NCBI RefSeq assembly: GCF_029855125.1 | Contig: NZ_CP123229.1 | Coordinates: 3,206,501 to 3,270,500, forward strand | DNA from: Methylocapsa sp. D3K7 | GTDB lineage: Bacteria > Pseudomonadota > Alphaproteobacteria > Rhizobiales > Beijerinckiaceae | Direction of reading: 5' to 3' | Length of the DNA stretch: 64,000 nt | In this document: positions 26,901 through 34,122 of the stretch, in pieces | Numbering within the stretch: the stretch's first letter is position 1 | Layout of the letters: each line of letters starts with the position of its first letter | Program-made: the position numbers and the translations under genes | The notes under the pieces: model-generated | What the model was told of the DNA's origin: nothing | Database searches by the model: none | The model's input: only the letters and a program-made list of their open reading frames with translations

Positions 26901-26988
26901 ATTGAAAATAGGCCCGGAAAACGAATGACGACCCATCAACCAGGAAGACATGGTCGCCAGCCTGAACGGGGCGCAGAGTGGAGGACAT
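23920..26988 (-). CDS. polA: DNA polymerase I
   Basis: 1022-residue repair and primer-removal polymerase with all three domains. The 5' nuclease covers about 10-310 (FLVDGSSFVFRAYF, DRYEADDLIATYA, GDSTDNVPGARGIGLKTA). The 3'-5' exonuclease covers about 420-620 with intact acidic residues (ISIDTETSSL, QNMKYDW, YSAEDADVTLRLW). The polymerase runs to the end (DYSQIELRLLAHIA, RRRAKAINFGIIYG, QVHDELVFE). ATG 26988 puts the first strand at the usual distance from the start; ATG 27003 adds five residues. Confidence 0.96.
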   Translation of the reverse strand: MSSTLRPVQAGDHVFLVDGSSFVFRAYFQSIRQDAKYNYRSDRLPTGAVRLFCTKLFQFVRDGAAGIKPTHLAIIFDKSENSFRKELYPPYKGNRSEPPEDLIPQFPLMRASVRAFGLAPVEQDRYEADDLIATYAREARARGADVLIISADKDLMQLIEPGVHFYDFETSTQVLNEDTNKKQKVVLREERSFGPEEVIEKFGVPPEKVVDVQALAGDSTDNVPGARGIGLKTAAQLINEYGDLETLLARANEIKQPKRREILTDPESVALIQVSKQLVTLVRDVPLEVPLDDLRLNMPDGKTLVAFFKAMEFTTITKRAAEAYGIDASTIEPDPAFAGRAAWRGRDGMALGEAPVADQESPPPSMDARTPKRNARYGVPMQKPSIATGPGQLAEARAAEARAQTFDTKSYETILSFEQLEPYIAAAFEAGAISIDTETSSLQPMQAELAGISLCVTPGHACYIPLRHRQEGSGDLFGGNDLLPGQLPEAEVLARLKPLLEDASILKIAQNMKYDWLIFKQRGIAVTPVEDTMLLSYVLDAGRTDHGMDVLSETYLGHKPIQFGEVAGSGRTFIGFARVAIDKATEYSAEDADVTLRLWRVLKPRLPAEHMTHVYETLERPMIEVLARMEERGIMIDRAILAKLSGEFAQDMGRLESTIHELAGERFNLGSPKQLGDILFGKMGLPGAKKTATGAWSTAAGVLDDLAEQGNDLAARILDWRQLSKLKSTYTDALPSFVDSSTGRVHTSYALAATTTGRLSSSDPNLQNIPVRNEAGRKIRRAFIAPEGHKLISADYSQIELRLLAHIANIPQLKAAFAEGQDIHATTASEMFGVPVKGMPPDVRRRAKAINFGIIYGISAFGLANQLGIPREEAGAYIKRYFERFPGIRSYMDQTKAFVREKGYVTTIFGRKCHYPRVTASNPSERAFNERAAINAPLQGSAADIIRRAMVRMDAALQKEKLAARMLLQVHDELVFEAPDSEVEATMHVVRKIMTDAPHPFIQLAVPLQVDAKAAQNWDEAH

Positions 26989-27286
26989 ATGATCAATAGT
27001 CATTGGGTTTTGACATGTTAAGTGAGCGGAGCAGTTTCGGCACAAGTGTTATCATGGGCGGAAAGGGGCCAAAAGAGTCACTGCGGCGGAATTCGACGCA
27101 ACCATCGCCCCCGTTCGGCCGTTGTTTGGGGCGGCCGCCTGGCACCGGGGCGGCTGGTGGGTTCGGTTTTCGTCTTTATGCTCAAGCATCCGCTGCCGTG
27201 CGTGCACCCAGTTGCTTAAAGCAGGACATTGGCTTTTCGCCACGTTTGGGCCGAGTCCCAATGAACAAAATATTTGCGGGAGCGGC

Positions 27287-28753
27287 ATGGTGAAAGCGCT
27301 GATGGAGTGTAACTTTGAAGCCGTTTTCGAGTGCATGCCCGCGCCATTTTTGGTGATGGACCGCGATTTCACCATCATCGCCGTCAATCAAGCTTTTCTG
27401 GACTCGACGATGCGGGCGCGGGACGTGCTCATGGGGGTCAATGTTTTTGTTGCGTTTCCGGCGCCTGAGGAGAGCCGGAAGCTCTTGCAAGCGTCGCTGG
27501 AGCGCGCCCGCGACAAGGGTATCGCCGACGTGCTTCCGGCAGTTTCCCACGCCGTGACGATCAATGGCCGCTATGAGGAGCGGCTTTGGAATTGTACCCA
27601 CATTCCCGTGCGAGACGCCAGCGGCAATGTCGCTTATATCATCAAAAGCGCGCAAGATATTTCCGATCTGCACCCGCGGGGCCTGGCGGAGATTCCTTCG
27701 CTGGGGATCGAGCCGCGCGACAGCACTGCTCCGCTTCCAGGATCGGTCCAGGTCCTCAATCAGTCGCTTTTGGCGACGGTGCACCATTTGCGCCGTTTGG
27801 TGATGCAGGCCCCGAGTTTCATGTGTGTCTTGCGCGGTCCCGATCTTGTTTTCGAATTGGTCAACATTGCCTTTTCGATGCTCGCGGGCGGACGTGACCT
27901 CATCGGCAAGACATTGCACGAGGGCTTGCCTGAGACGGAGGGCCAGGACTACCCGGGGATATTGAAAGGCATCTTCGAAACCGGGGAAGTTCACGTCGGC
28001 CGCAAGATGCGTATTTTGTTGCAAGACGCACCGGATTGCGAGATCGAGGAGCATTACATCGACTTTGTCGCGCAGCCGATTCTGGGCGTCAATGGCGAGG
28101 TCACGGGCATCTTTATCGAAGGCAATGACGTGACCGATCACGTCAAGACTGAGCAAAGGCAATCCCTGCTGATCCGGGAACTGCATCACCGGGTCAGGAA
28201 TACCCTTGCGACGGTGCAAGGAGTCATGAACACCACCGCCAAGTCATCCGCGAATATCGAGGATTTTCAAGAGGCATTCTCCGGGCGGATTTCGTCGCTG
28301 GCGAAGACTCATGCCGTCATGACAGAGCAACTGCACCAGTCGGTGTCCTTCCAACAATTGCTGACCCAAGAGCTTGGTCCTTACTCAGACGATCATGGCC
28401 TCCGAATTCGCCTCTCGGGACCTGCCGTGGATCTCCCTTCACAGATTGCGGTGCCGCTCGGGATGGCGGTCCATGAACTCACGACGAATGCGGTCCGGCA
28501 CGGGGCGCTCTCCAGGGAGGAGGGTCGGATCGAGGTCGGATGGGGCTTGGCCGAGAAGGACGGCGAACGCTCGCTTTTGTGCGAATGGAGCGAATTTGGG
28601 GGACCAACCGTGGCGCCGCCGTCCCGCGACGGATTTGGATCGATGCTTTTGAAGCGGGTGCTTTCGCAGCAAATCCGGGCGGAAGTTAAAGTTGATTTCG
28701 CGCCAGAGGGCTTTCGCTTACGCATGGCGGTTCCGCTTCACATCGAGCGGTAA
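27287..28753 (+). CDS. PAS-domain HWE/HisKA_2-type sensor histidine kinase
   Basis: 488 residues. PAS 1 covers about 1-120 (FEAVFECMPAPFLVMDRDFTIIAVNQAFL), and PAS 2 about 160-290 (APSFMCVLRGPDLVFELVNIAF). The dimerisation helix RELHHRVRNTLATVQGVMN has the phospho-His in LHHRVRN, and the ATPase ends in ELTTNAVRHGALS and DGFGSMLLKRVL. No transmembrane helix, so it is cytosolic. ATG 27287 has a GGGAG site. HWE kinases often feed PhyR; phyR lies 4 kb away, so a role in the general stress response is possible. No response regulator is adjacent. Confidence 0.88.
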   Translation: MVKALMECNFEAVFECMPAPFLVMDRDFTIIAVNQAFLDSTMRARDVLMGVNVFVAFPAPEESRKLLQASLERARDKGIADVLPAVSHAVTINGRYEERLWNCTHIPVRDASGNVAYIIKSAQDISDLHPRGLAEIPSLGIEPRDSTAPLPGSVQVLNQSLLATVHHLRRLVMQAPSFMCVLRGPDLVFELVNIAFSMLAGGRDLIGKTLHEGLPETEGQDYPGILKGIFETGEVHVGRKMRILLQDAPDCEIEEHYIDFVAQPILGVNGEVTGIFIEGNDVTDHVKTEQRQSLLIRELHHRVRNTLATVQGVMNTTAKSSANIEDFQEAFSGRISSLAKTHAVMTEQLHQSVSFQQLLTQELGPYSDDHGLRIRLSGPAVDLPSQIAVPLGMAVHELTTNAVRHGALSREEGRIEVGWGLAEKDGERSLLCEWSEFGGPTVAPPSRDGFGSMLLKRVLSQQIRAEVKVDFAPEGFRLRMAVPLHIER

Positions 28754-28896
28754 CGCCCTAGCGCCTCGCGCCGATGTGAGCAGCCCAGCATTGCAAACAA
28801 AATGGGGCAGGCATAAACATGGCCGCAAGGCGGCCCCGGCGCAGTTCTCCTATCGAGCGGCGGGCGGCGGATCACGCTAAGCAAGAGAAGAATAAT

Positions 28897-29847
28897 ATGG
28901 AAGAGCAAGCAGCGTTTGGCGCGAATCCTGGCAATTTGGGGATGTTTTCCTGTGTTCCACCAGGATTGGCCAAGTCCTCGGCGCTTGTCGTGGCATTGCA
29001 CGGCTGCCAGCAAAGCGCCAAGGATTTCGATTTGGCCACCGGATGGTCTGAACTTGGCCGCAAACACGGCTTTGCCGTCCTGTTTCCCGAGCAGAAATGT
29101 GGAAACAACCCGCAAAATTGCTTCAACTGGTTTGTCGAAAAGCACATTCGCAGCGACACGGGAGAGATTGCTTCGATCCGCGGGATGATCGAAACCATGT
29201 TGGAGGACTATCAGCTCGATGCCGGGCGTGTGTTTGTGACAGGGCTTTCGGCCGGAGGCGCCATGGCCTGCGCCCTGATGGCTGCCTATCCGCATTTGTT
29301 CGCGGCCGGGACAATCATCGCGGGCCTGCCATACGGTGCGGCGCTCGGACCTCTCGATGCGATGAAGGCCATGGCTTTTGGACCCGCCCACTCGTCACGG
29401 GAGTTGGGAAATCTGGTTCGCCAGGCATCGCCCGGGCAGAAGAGATGGCCGAAAATTTCAATTTGGCACGGCAATCTCGATGGCGTGGTCGCTCCCGCCA
29501 ATGCCTCGGCCTTGGTCCAGCAATGGCTCGATATCCATCAAGTCAACGAAGCTGGTGTCGTGGAGGATGAAGTGGACGGTCAGCTTCGCTTGTCGTGGCG
29601 CGACGGTGCGGGCATGGTTGTCGTGGAGCATTATTGCTTCGATGGGATGGCGCATGGCCTGCCAATCGAGGAAAATCTGGCTGGACCGCTGGGAACACAT
29701 CCCCCGTTTGGGCTGGATATTGAAATATCATCGACCCTCCGGATCGCCAAATCTTGGGGGCTTCTTCGGCAAACCCTCGATACCGAAGAGCCGCCAGCGG
29801 AAAACCATGGTAAAACCGGTTTTCAGATTTCGAATCTCTGGTCCTAA
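28897..29847 (+). CDS. PHB depolymerase-like esterase (LpqC family)
   Basis: 317-residue alpha/beta hydrolase. It has the oxyanion segment VVALHGCQQ, FNWF in CFNWFVEKH, and the nucleophile elbow GLSAGGAM (Ser near 119). An Asp lies in WHGNLDGVVAPANA, and the final His in FDGMAHGLPI. This is the layout of type 1 extracellular PHB depolymerases and feruloyl esterases. No signal peptide is visible from ATG 28897, so the substrate may be intracellular poly-3-hydroxybutyrate or another ester. The longer frame from 28819 shows no similarity. Confidence 0.85.
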   Translation: MEEQAAFGANPGNLGMFSCVPPGLAKSSALVVALHGCQQSAKDFDLATGWSELGRKHGFAVLFPEQKCGNNPQNCFNWFVEKHIRSDTGEIASIRGMIETMLEDYQLDAGRVFVTGLSAGGAMACALMAAYPHLFAAGTIIAGLPYGAALGPLDAMKAMAFGPAHSSRELGNLVRQASPGQKRWPKISIWHGNLDGVVAPANASALVQQWLDIHQVNEAGVVEDEVDGQLRLSWRDGAGMVVVEHYCFDGMAHGLPIEENLAGPLGTHPPFGLDIEISSTLRIAKSWGLLRQTLDTEEPPAENHGKTGFQISNLWS

Positions 29848-29867
29848 AGTCTGACGATTTGAGAGCC

Positions 29868-30008
29868 TTAGAAGCGCGTGCGCATCAAAATCACAAAGGC
29901 AATCAAAGCCAAACCCAAGCTGACGATCAGGATATAGAGACTATGGAAATCAGCCGTTCCCTGCCACGTCTCAGGGTTGGCGGTGATCGCGAGAGCTGTC
30001 TCAAACAT
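29868..30008 (-). CDS. 46-residue single-helix membrane peptide
   Basis: Short frame with start ATG at 30008 preceded by GGAGG eight bases upstream, and stop at 29868. The product has a polar N-terminus (MFETALAITANPETWQGTAD), then one hydrophobic helix (LYILIVSLGLALIAFVIL) and an MRTRF end. It lies 91 bases downstream of yciF on the same strand and could be read from the same EcfG-type promoter. No family recognised; the strong ribosome site and sharp hydrophobic helix are the support. Confidence 0.55.
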   Translation of the reverse strand: MFETALAITANPETWQGTADFHSLYILIVSLGLALIAFVILMRTRF

Positions 30009-30099
30009 GCTGCGCCTCCGTATCTAAGTTCACCACGCCGCTCCTTTTGCGAACCCGGCACCCTACGAAGGCGCATTGCGAGATCACTGCAGAGAGCGG

Positions 30100-30588
30100 C
30101 TATGCTGCTGCTTGATTGACGTTTGCCACCGCAAGCTTTGTGAGTAGCTGATCCGTCTTTTTTTCCTCATCGAGCGTTTGCTGAAGAAGCTTGCTGGCAT
30201 CCTTCATGCCGAGCTGATCGGCCCACGCGATGAGCGTGCCGTAACGGGCGATCTCATAATGCTCGACAGTCTGCGCCGCGGCAAGCATGCCTGCGTCTTG
30301 AACCTGACCATCTTCGATTTCCTCCATGACCTCCTTGGCTTCCGCCAGAATTCCGTCCATCGCCTCGCAACGTATGGCGCGGGCGGCAACACCGCACTGC
30401 TCGAACACGGTCTCCAGACGTTCAATTTGATGCTCGGTCTCGTCACGATGCTTTTCGAAGGCTTGTTTGAGTTCTTGGGACTCAGCGCTCTTTGCCATTT
30501 TCGGCAGATTTTTATAGATCTGTTTCTCGGCGTAATAAATATCCTTGAGCGTATGCAAAAACAGATCATTCATTGATTTGACCGTCAT
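30100..30588 (-). CDS. yciF: YciE/YciF-type ferritin-like stress protein (DUF892)
   Basis: 162-residue four-helix-bundle protein. The text MNDLFLHTLKDIYYAEKQIYKNLPKMAKSA, HRDETEHQIERLETVF and AAAQTVEHYEIARYGTLIAWADQLG supplies the carboxylate and His ligands of a di-iron site. YciF-type proteins are strongly induced in the general stress response of many alphaproteobacteria. A site matching the EcfG promoter (GGAAC-N16-CGTT) lies 37 bases before the start, so control by EcfG is likely. Confidence 0.9.
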   Translation of the reverse strand: MTVKSMNDLFLHTLKDIYYAEKQIYKNLPKMAKSAESQELKQAFEKHRDETEHQIERLETVFEQCGVAARAIRCEAMDGILAEAKEVMEEIEDGQVQDAGMLAAAQTVEHYEIARYGTLIAWADQLGMKDASKLLQQTLDEEKKTDQLLTKLAVANVNQAAA

Positions 30589-30624
30589 GGGGCTCTCCTG
30601 AAGCGGATCCTATGGTGGGCCGCC

Positions 30625-30649
30625 AACGCGGGGACATGCTGGAAGTTCC
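30625..30649 (-). promoter_or_regulatory. Candidate EcfG promoter of yciF
   Basis: Minus strand: GGAAC (30649-30645), 16 bases, CGTT (30628-30625). This is an exact match to the general-stress sigma consensus GGAAC-N16/17-CGTT, placed 37 bases before the yciF start. Confidence 0.7.
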
Positions 30650-30682
30650 GTTTTGGCTGCTTTGATCTCTCCTCATTGGCTT

Positions 30683-30707
30683 GGAACTCGCAAAGCCAAG
30701 GGACGTT
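30683..30707 (+). promoter_or_regulatory. Candidate EcfG promoter of the DUF883 gene
   Basis: GGAAC (30683-30687), 16 bases, CGTT (30704-30707), exact consensus and same spacing as the divergent yciF site, 51 bases before the ATG at 30759. Confidence 0.7.
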
Positions 30708-30758
30708 GGCGGGGCACATCAAGCGCGGCGATTCTCTGCGCCCGACGTGAGAGAGGAC

Positions 30759-31502
30759 ATGACTTTGAGACATTTTGAACGATCGCAGCAGGTCCCCAAG
30801 CCCCCCGGCCCAGAGCCTGGCAATCCACCGGGAACCATGCCTCCACCACCGGAAATACCCGTGCCAGATCCAGCCCCGCCCCCGGTCGAAAGCCCCGGAG
30901 ATGTGCCGCTGCCGTCCATAACCGATCCGGATGTCGTAAACCCTGGGGAGCCTAGCCCCGGGCAGATCCCGACACGGGTAGAGAGAATCGAGCAAATCCT
31001 AAACGAATCGATGATAGGCGGCTCACTGGACGGCGAAAGCCAATCAAACCCAAATAGCAACTTATCTGCAGATCTGGAGTTAGAGAACATCATGGCAAAT
31101 GCGAATGCTTCGCCCCCGCAATCGGATGAGGAGGGGCAAGCGCATGTCAAAGACGAAACCACCCGCAAATGGAGAATCGCGATGGCGAGCATTAAACCTG
31201 TGGAAGAAGCAACTCAAGATTTCTCGGCTGATCTCGCGGCACTCCGCGACGACGTAACGAAACTCACATCGTCGGTGTCGGAATTTATTCGCTCACACAC
31301 CGTTGCCACGTCGAGCAGTGTTGTTGATGCGGTCGATAACGCGAAGCAAAAAATATCCGATACGGCAAGCAAAGCGCAAGATCGCGTGGCGGAGACGAGC
31401 GCCGATTTGGAGTCAACGATTGAGCGTAATCCCCTGGCGGCGGTCCTTGTCGCAATGGTTGTCGGCTTGATCGTCGGCTTGGTAAGCCGCGGGCGCAAAT
31501 GA
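30759..31502 (+). CDS. DUF883 (ElaB/YqjD-like) membrane-anchored protein with Pro-rich N-terminal extension
   Basis: 247 residues. The C-terminal 100 residues are ElaB/YqjD-like: a long amphipathic helix (FSADLAALRDDVTKLTSSVSEFI ... AQDRVAETSADLESTI) and one C-terminal helix NPLAAVLVAMVVGLIVGLVSRGRK that anchors the protein. The first 80 residues are rich in Pro and acidic residues (PPGPEPGNPPGTMPPPPEIP). That part is not typical of the family; it may be a separate reading that fused, or a linker. ATG 30759 has GAGAGG before it; an internal ATG at 31092 with GGAG gives a more usual 136-residue form. The stop overlaps the next gene. Confidence 0.75.
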   Translation: MTLRHFERSQQVPKPPGPEPGNPPGTMPPPPEIPVPDPAPPPVESPGDVPLPSITDPDVVNPGEPSPGQIPTRVERIEQILNESMIGGSLDGESQSNPNSNLSADLELENIMANANASPPQSDEEGQAHVKDETTRKWRIAMASIKPVEEATQDFSADLAALRDDVTKLTSSVSEFIRSHTVATSSSVVDAVDNAKQKISDTASKAQDRVAETSADLESTIERNPLAAVLVAMVVGLIVGLVSRGRK

Positions 31503-32035
31503 ATGCCTTCATAAGCCGTTTGCTTCGCGAAGCGACGGCCCCGGTTGTCGAATCAAGCACGCGCCTTATCCAAAAGGCCGTGCTTGTTCTTTTCGGGGTG
31601 ATCTGTCTGTTCGTCAGTTGGATCTTTATCACCGTATCGCTGTACGAGTTTCTGGAACCTTTGATCGGAAATGCCGATGCCGCACTTGGCTTGGGGGGCA
31701 TATACCTTTTTGCCGCGCTTCTTTTTCTGTACTCGGCGAAACGTCAAACCCGTCGGCGTGCAGGCACGCTGTTCGCCGCAGAGAGGGTAAAACCGATGCA
31801 AGACGACAGCGAACCAGATCCGGAAATCTCTGATTTCGCGAACAATATCGATAAAAGCGTCGCACCATTCCTCGCCATCTTAAAAGACGCGGGCATGGAG
31901 CGTGAGCGTCTTGCGCTTGAGGCGGGCGCCGAAGCCGCCAGACAGCTCACGCCCTTCTCACTGGTTACGTTCGCAATGGTCGTGGGCATCGTTATTGGCC
32001 GCATGATCGGCCAAGAAAAACCGGTCCGCCGGTAA
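31499..32035 (+). CDS. Phage-holin-superfamily-like small membrane protein
   Basis: 178 residues. An N-terminal amphipathic part precedes two helices (about 27-51 and 64-81), a charged middle holds KPMQDDSEPDPEISDFANNIDKSVAPF, and a third helix (TPFSLVTFAMVVGIVIGRMIG) lies near the end. The layout resembles the DUF1469/putative holin proteins that often sit beside ElaB/YqjD genes (YqjE-like). ATG overlaps the DUF883 stop (ATGA), so the two are coupled and probably form a stress-induced envelope pair. Confidence 0.7.
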   Translation: MNAFISRLLREATAPVVESSTRLIQKAVLVLFGVICLFVSWIFITVSLYEFLEPLIGNADAALGLGGIYLFAALLFLYSAKRQTRRRAGTLFAAERVKPMQDDSEPDPEISDFANNIDKSVAPFLAILKDAGMERERLALEAGAEAARQLTPFSLVTFAMVVGIVIGRMIGQEKPVRR

Positions 32036-32047
32036 ACAGTATCGCGA

Positions 32048-32872
32048 TCAAACGAGGCTGTGATTTTTCTCGTTCTCATCCTTGCGGTGGGATTTGCGGT
32101 CGAAGAAAAGCGCCTGGCTGATGACCGCTTTCAGACTCTCCGTTTTGAACGGTTTGGTGATCAGAAAAGCGGGCTCTGGCGGCGTCCCCGTCAAAAACCG
32201 TTCCGGATAGGCGGTCACGAAAATCACCGGAACAGAAAACGTTTCAAGAATTTGGTTGACCGCCTCGAGACCCGAGCTGCCGTCCGCGAGTTGGATATCC
32301 GCGAGAATAAGTCCCGGCCGGTCGCGCTTGACAGCATCGATGGCCTCGCGATGGGTGCGCGCGACATTGACGACCCGGTGCCCTTGCTCTTCCACCAGAT
32401 TTTGAAGATCGAGTGCAATGAAAGGCTCATCCTCGATGATCAAGACATCGGTGCGGATTTGATCCGCGATTTCTTTTCCCGCGGCATCAATCAGGCCGGC
32501 CGCCTCGTCGGTTGAGCAGTCGAGGGCTCCCGCCACTTCCGCAGTGTCGAAGTCTTCCAGGGAACTCAAGAGAAATGCGATTCGCGGCCGCAATGTGATC
32601 GCTTCAAGACTACGGTGGGCTCCTGCCTCATCGCCAGTGAACGAGGCCTGATCGACATGGTCATTGACCGGCACCGTCCCCCAAACTTTTAGAAAAAGGC
32701 GGTAGAGCGCGATTTTTGGCTCGGCGCATTTTGAAAATTCGGCCGGATCCGCGACAATCGCCTCGAGCGTAGCAAGCACATAGGCGTCTCCCCCGGCCTG
32801 GGTTCCCGTTAAAGCCCGGGAAAACCGGCGCAAATACGGAATATGCGCGGAGATCGCTTGAGATATTGGCAT
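32048..32872 (-). CDS. phyR: PhyR-type response regulator of the general stress response
   Basis: 274 residues: a sigma-factor-like domain (about 1-135) and a C-terminal receiver domain (141-262). The receiver has acidic residues in LIIEDEP (147-149), phospho-acceptor Asp192 in LILADIQLADG, Thr in FVTAYPERF and Lys in LITKPF. When phosphorylated, PhyR binds NepR and frees EcfG. It is divergent from nepR-ecfG, the standard layout. The tail FDRKSHRKDENEKNHSLV is charged and unstructured. Confidence 0.95.
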   Translation of the reverse strand: MPISQAISAHIPYLRRFSRALTGTQAGGDAYVLATLEAIVADPAEFSKCAEPKIALYRLFLKVWGTVPVNDHVDQASFTGDEAGAHRSLEAITLRPRIAFLLSSLEDFDTAEVAGALDCSTDEAAGLIDAAGKEIADQIRTDVLIIEDEPFIALDLQNLVEEQGHRVVNVARTHREAIDAVKRDRPGLILADIQLADGSSGLEAVNQILETFSVPVIFVTAYPERFLTGTPPEPAFLITKPFKTESLKAVISQALFFDRKSHRKDENEKNHSLV

Positions 32873-32968
32873 GAAGGCACCCTTTGCATAGTGCGCGATG
32901 AATAGACATATCAGTGATTAGCGGAACCATCGGATAATGACCAAAGCCCCGATAAAGTTCCGGCGGGT

Positions 32969-32993
32969 GGAACCATCTTCTCGCAGATGCGTT
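32969..32993 (+). promoter_or_regulatory. Candidate EcfG promoter of nepR-ecfG
   Basis: GGAAC (32969-32973), 16 bases, CGTT (32990-32993); exact consensus, about 140 bases before nepR. The opposite strand has only a weaker GGAAC-N17-CATT (32961 to 32936) towards phyR. Confidence 0.65.
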
Positions 32994-33133
32994 CATTTTT
33001 GCTGGTTATAGACATTTTCGGATGCGAGCCAAGCAGACGGTTGATTTATCTGTTCAAATAAGCGCCGGACATCAGAGGGATGCACGGTTGATGGGGACGA
33101 GCGCATGAAAAGTGCCATTATGAGGAAGCCTCG

Positions 33134-33424
33134 GTGACAAAACCGACCAAATCTAACAATTCAACACTCACCGTGGCGGGAATAAAGGTATTCGAGACCC
33201 CGGGTCAACAGCATCCTGCCGGAAGCGGCGCCGCTAACGAGAAAATAGGCGGCCGTTGCCCCAAAAATGCAGGGTCGAAGCCTGAGATCTCTGACCAAAT
33301 CGGCTTGCAGTTGCGAAGTGTCTACGATGACATATTGGCGCAGCCGGTGCCAGGGCGCTTTCTAGATCTGTTACGGCAGCTTGAGGGTTCGCTCGAATCG
33401 CGTGCAAGTAAGGATGGCATGTGA
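33134..33424 (+). CDS. nepR: Anti-sigma factor NepR
   Basis: 96 residues. The conserved NepR helices are at the C-terminal end: IGLQLRSVYDDILAQPVPGRFLDLLRQLE (about 56-84). The first 50 residues are variable and disordered. GTG 33134 follows a GAGGAAG site. NepR holds EcfG inactive until phosphorylated PhyR takes its place. The stop overlaps the ecfG start by four bases. Confidence 0.93.
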   Translation: MTKPTKSNNSTLTVAGIKVFETPGQQHPAGSGAANEKIGGRCPKNAGSKPEISDQIGLQLRSVYDDILAQPVPGRFLDLLRQLEGSLESRASKDGM

Positions 33425-34053
33425 CAGTCGTCCAATCGAAAGTGCCGAAGGTAGAGGCGGCGGTGGCGCCGAACAAACACGCCGCGACCTCACAAATGAC
33501 CGCGGATCTGCTGGCTGTTATACCAAATCTCCGGGCCTTCGCGGTCTCCCTTTGCGGCAATCTTGATCGGGCCGACGATCTCGTTCAGGAAACCTTGGTC
33601 AAGGCGTGGAGCAATATCGATTCTTTTGTCGAGGGAACCAATCTCCGGGCCTGGCTTTTCACGATTTTGCGGAATATCTATTATTCGGAATACCGCAAGC
33701 GGCGGCGCGAAGTGGCCGATCCTGATGGAGCTTTCGCGGCGAAACTGGCGACCGCCCCGGCGCAAGGCGGTCATATGGATCTGCTTGATTTCCGTGCCGC
33801 GCTTCAACAATTGCCAACGGACCAGCGCGAAGCCTTGATTTTGATTGGCGCGTCTGGCCTCTCTTACGAAGAAGCAGCGGGGGTTTGCGGCTGCGCCATC
33901 GGGACCATGAAAAGCCGGGTGAATCGCGCCAGGATCCGCTTGGCCGAAATGCTGGCGATCACGTCGGGCACGGACTTCGGACATGATGGCGATTGGCAAG
34001 CCATCGACGCCGTGGCCTTCGGGCAGCGTCTAACGCACGGCGACGGAGAATAG
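33421..34053 (+). CDS. ecfG: General stress sigma factor EcfG
   Basis: 210 residues. Region 2 shows AFAVSLCGNLDRADDLVQETLVKAW and NLRAWLFTILRNIYYSEYRKRRRE; region 4 shows ALQQLPTDQREALILIGASGLSYEEAAGVCGCAIGTMKSRVNRARIRLAEML, as in ECF15 sigma factors. GTG start in the GTGA overlap with nepR. It should read GGAAC-N16-CGTT promoters, three of which are in this window (yciF, DUF883, nepR). Confidence 0.95.
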   Translation: MTVVQSKVPKVEAAVAPNKHAATSQMTADLLAVIPNLRAFAVSLCGNLDRADDLVQETLVKAWSNIDSFVEGTNLRAWLFTILRNIYYSEYRKRRREVADPDGAFAAKLATAPAQGGHMDLLDFRAALQQLPTDQREALILIGASGLSYEEAAGVCGCAIGTMKSRVNRARIRLAEMLAITSGTDFGHDGDWQAIDAVAFGQRLTHGDGE

Positions 34054-34122
34054 GCGCCTCGCCGGCTGTTTCCGCTTCGCTGGTTCTCCCCATCTGCCGC
34101 GCGTGGAAGAGTTTCGATCGAT

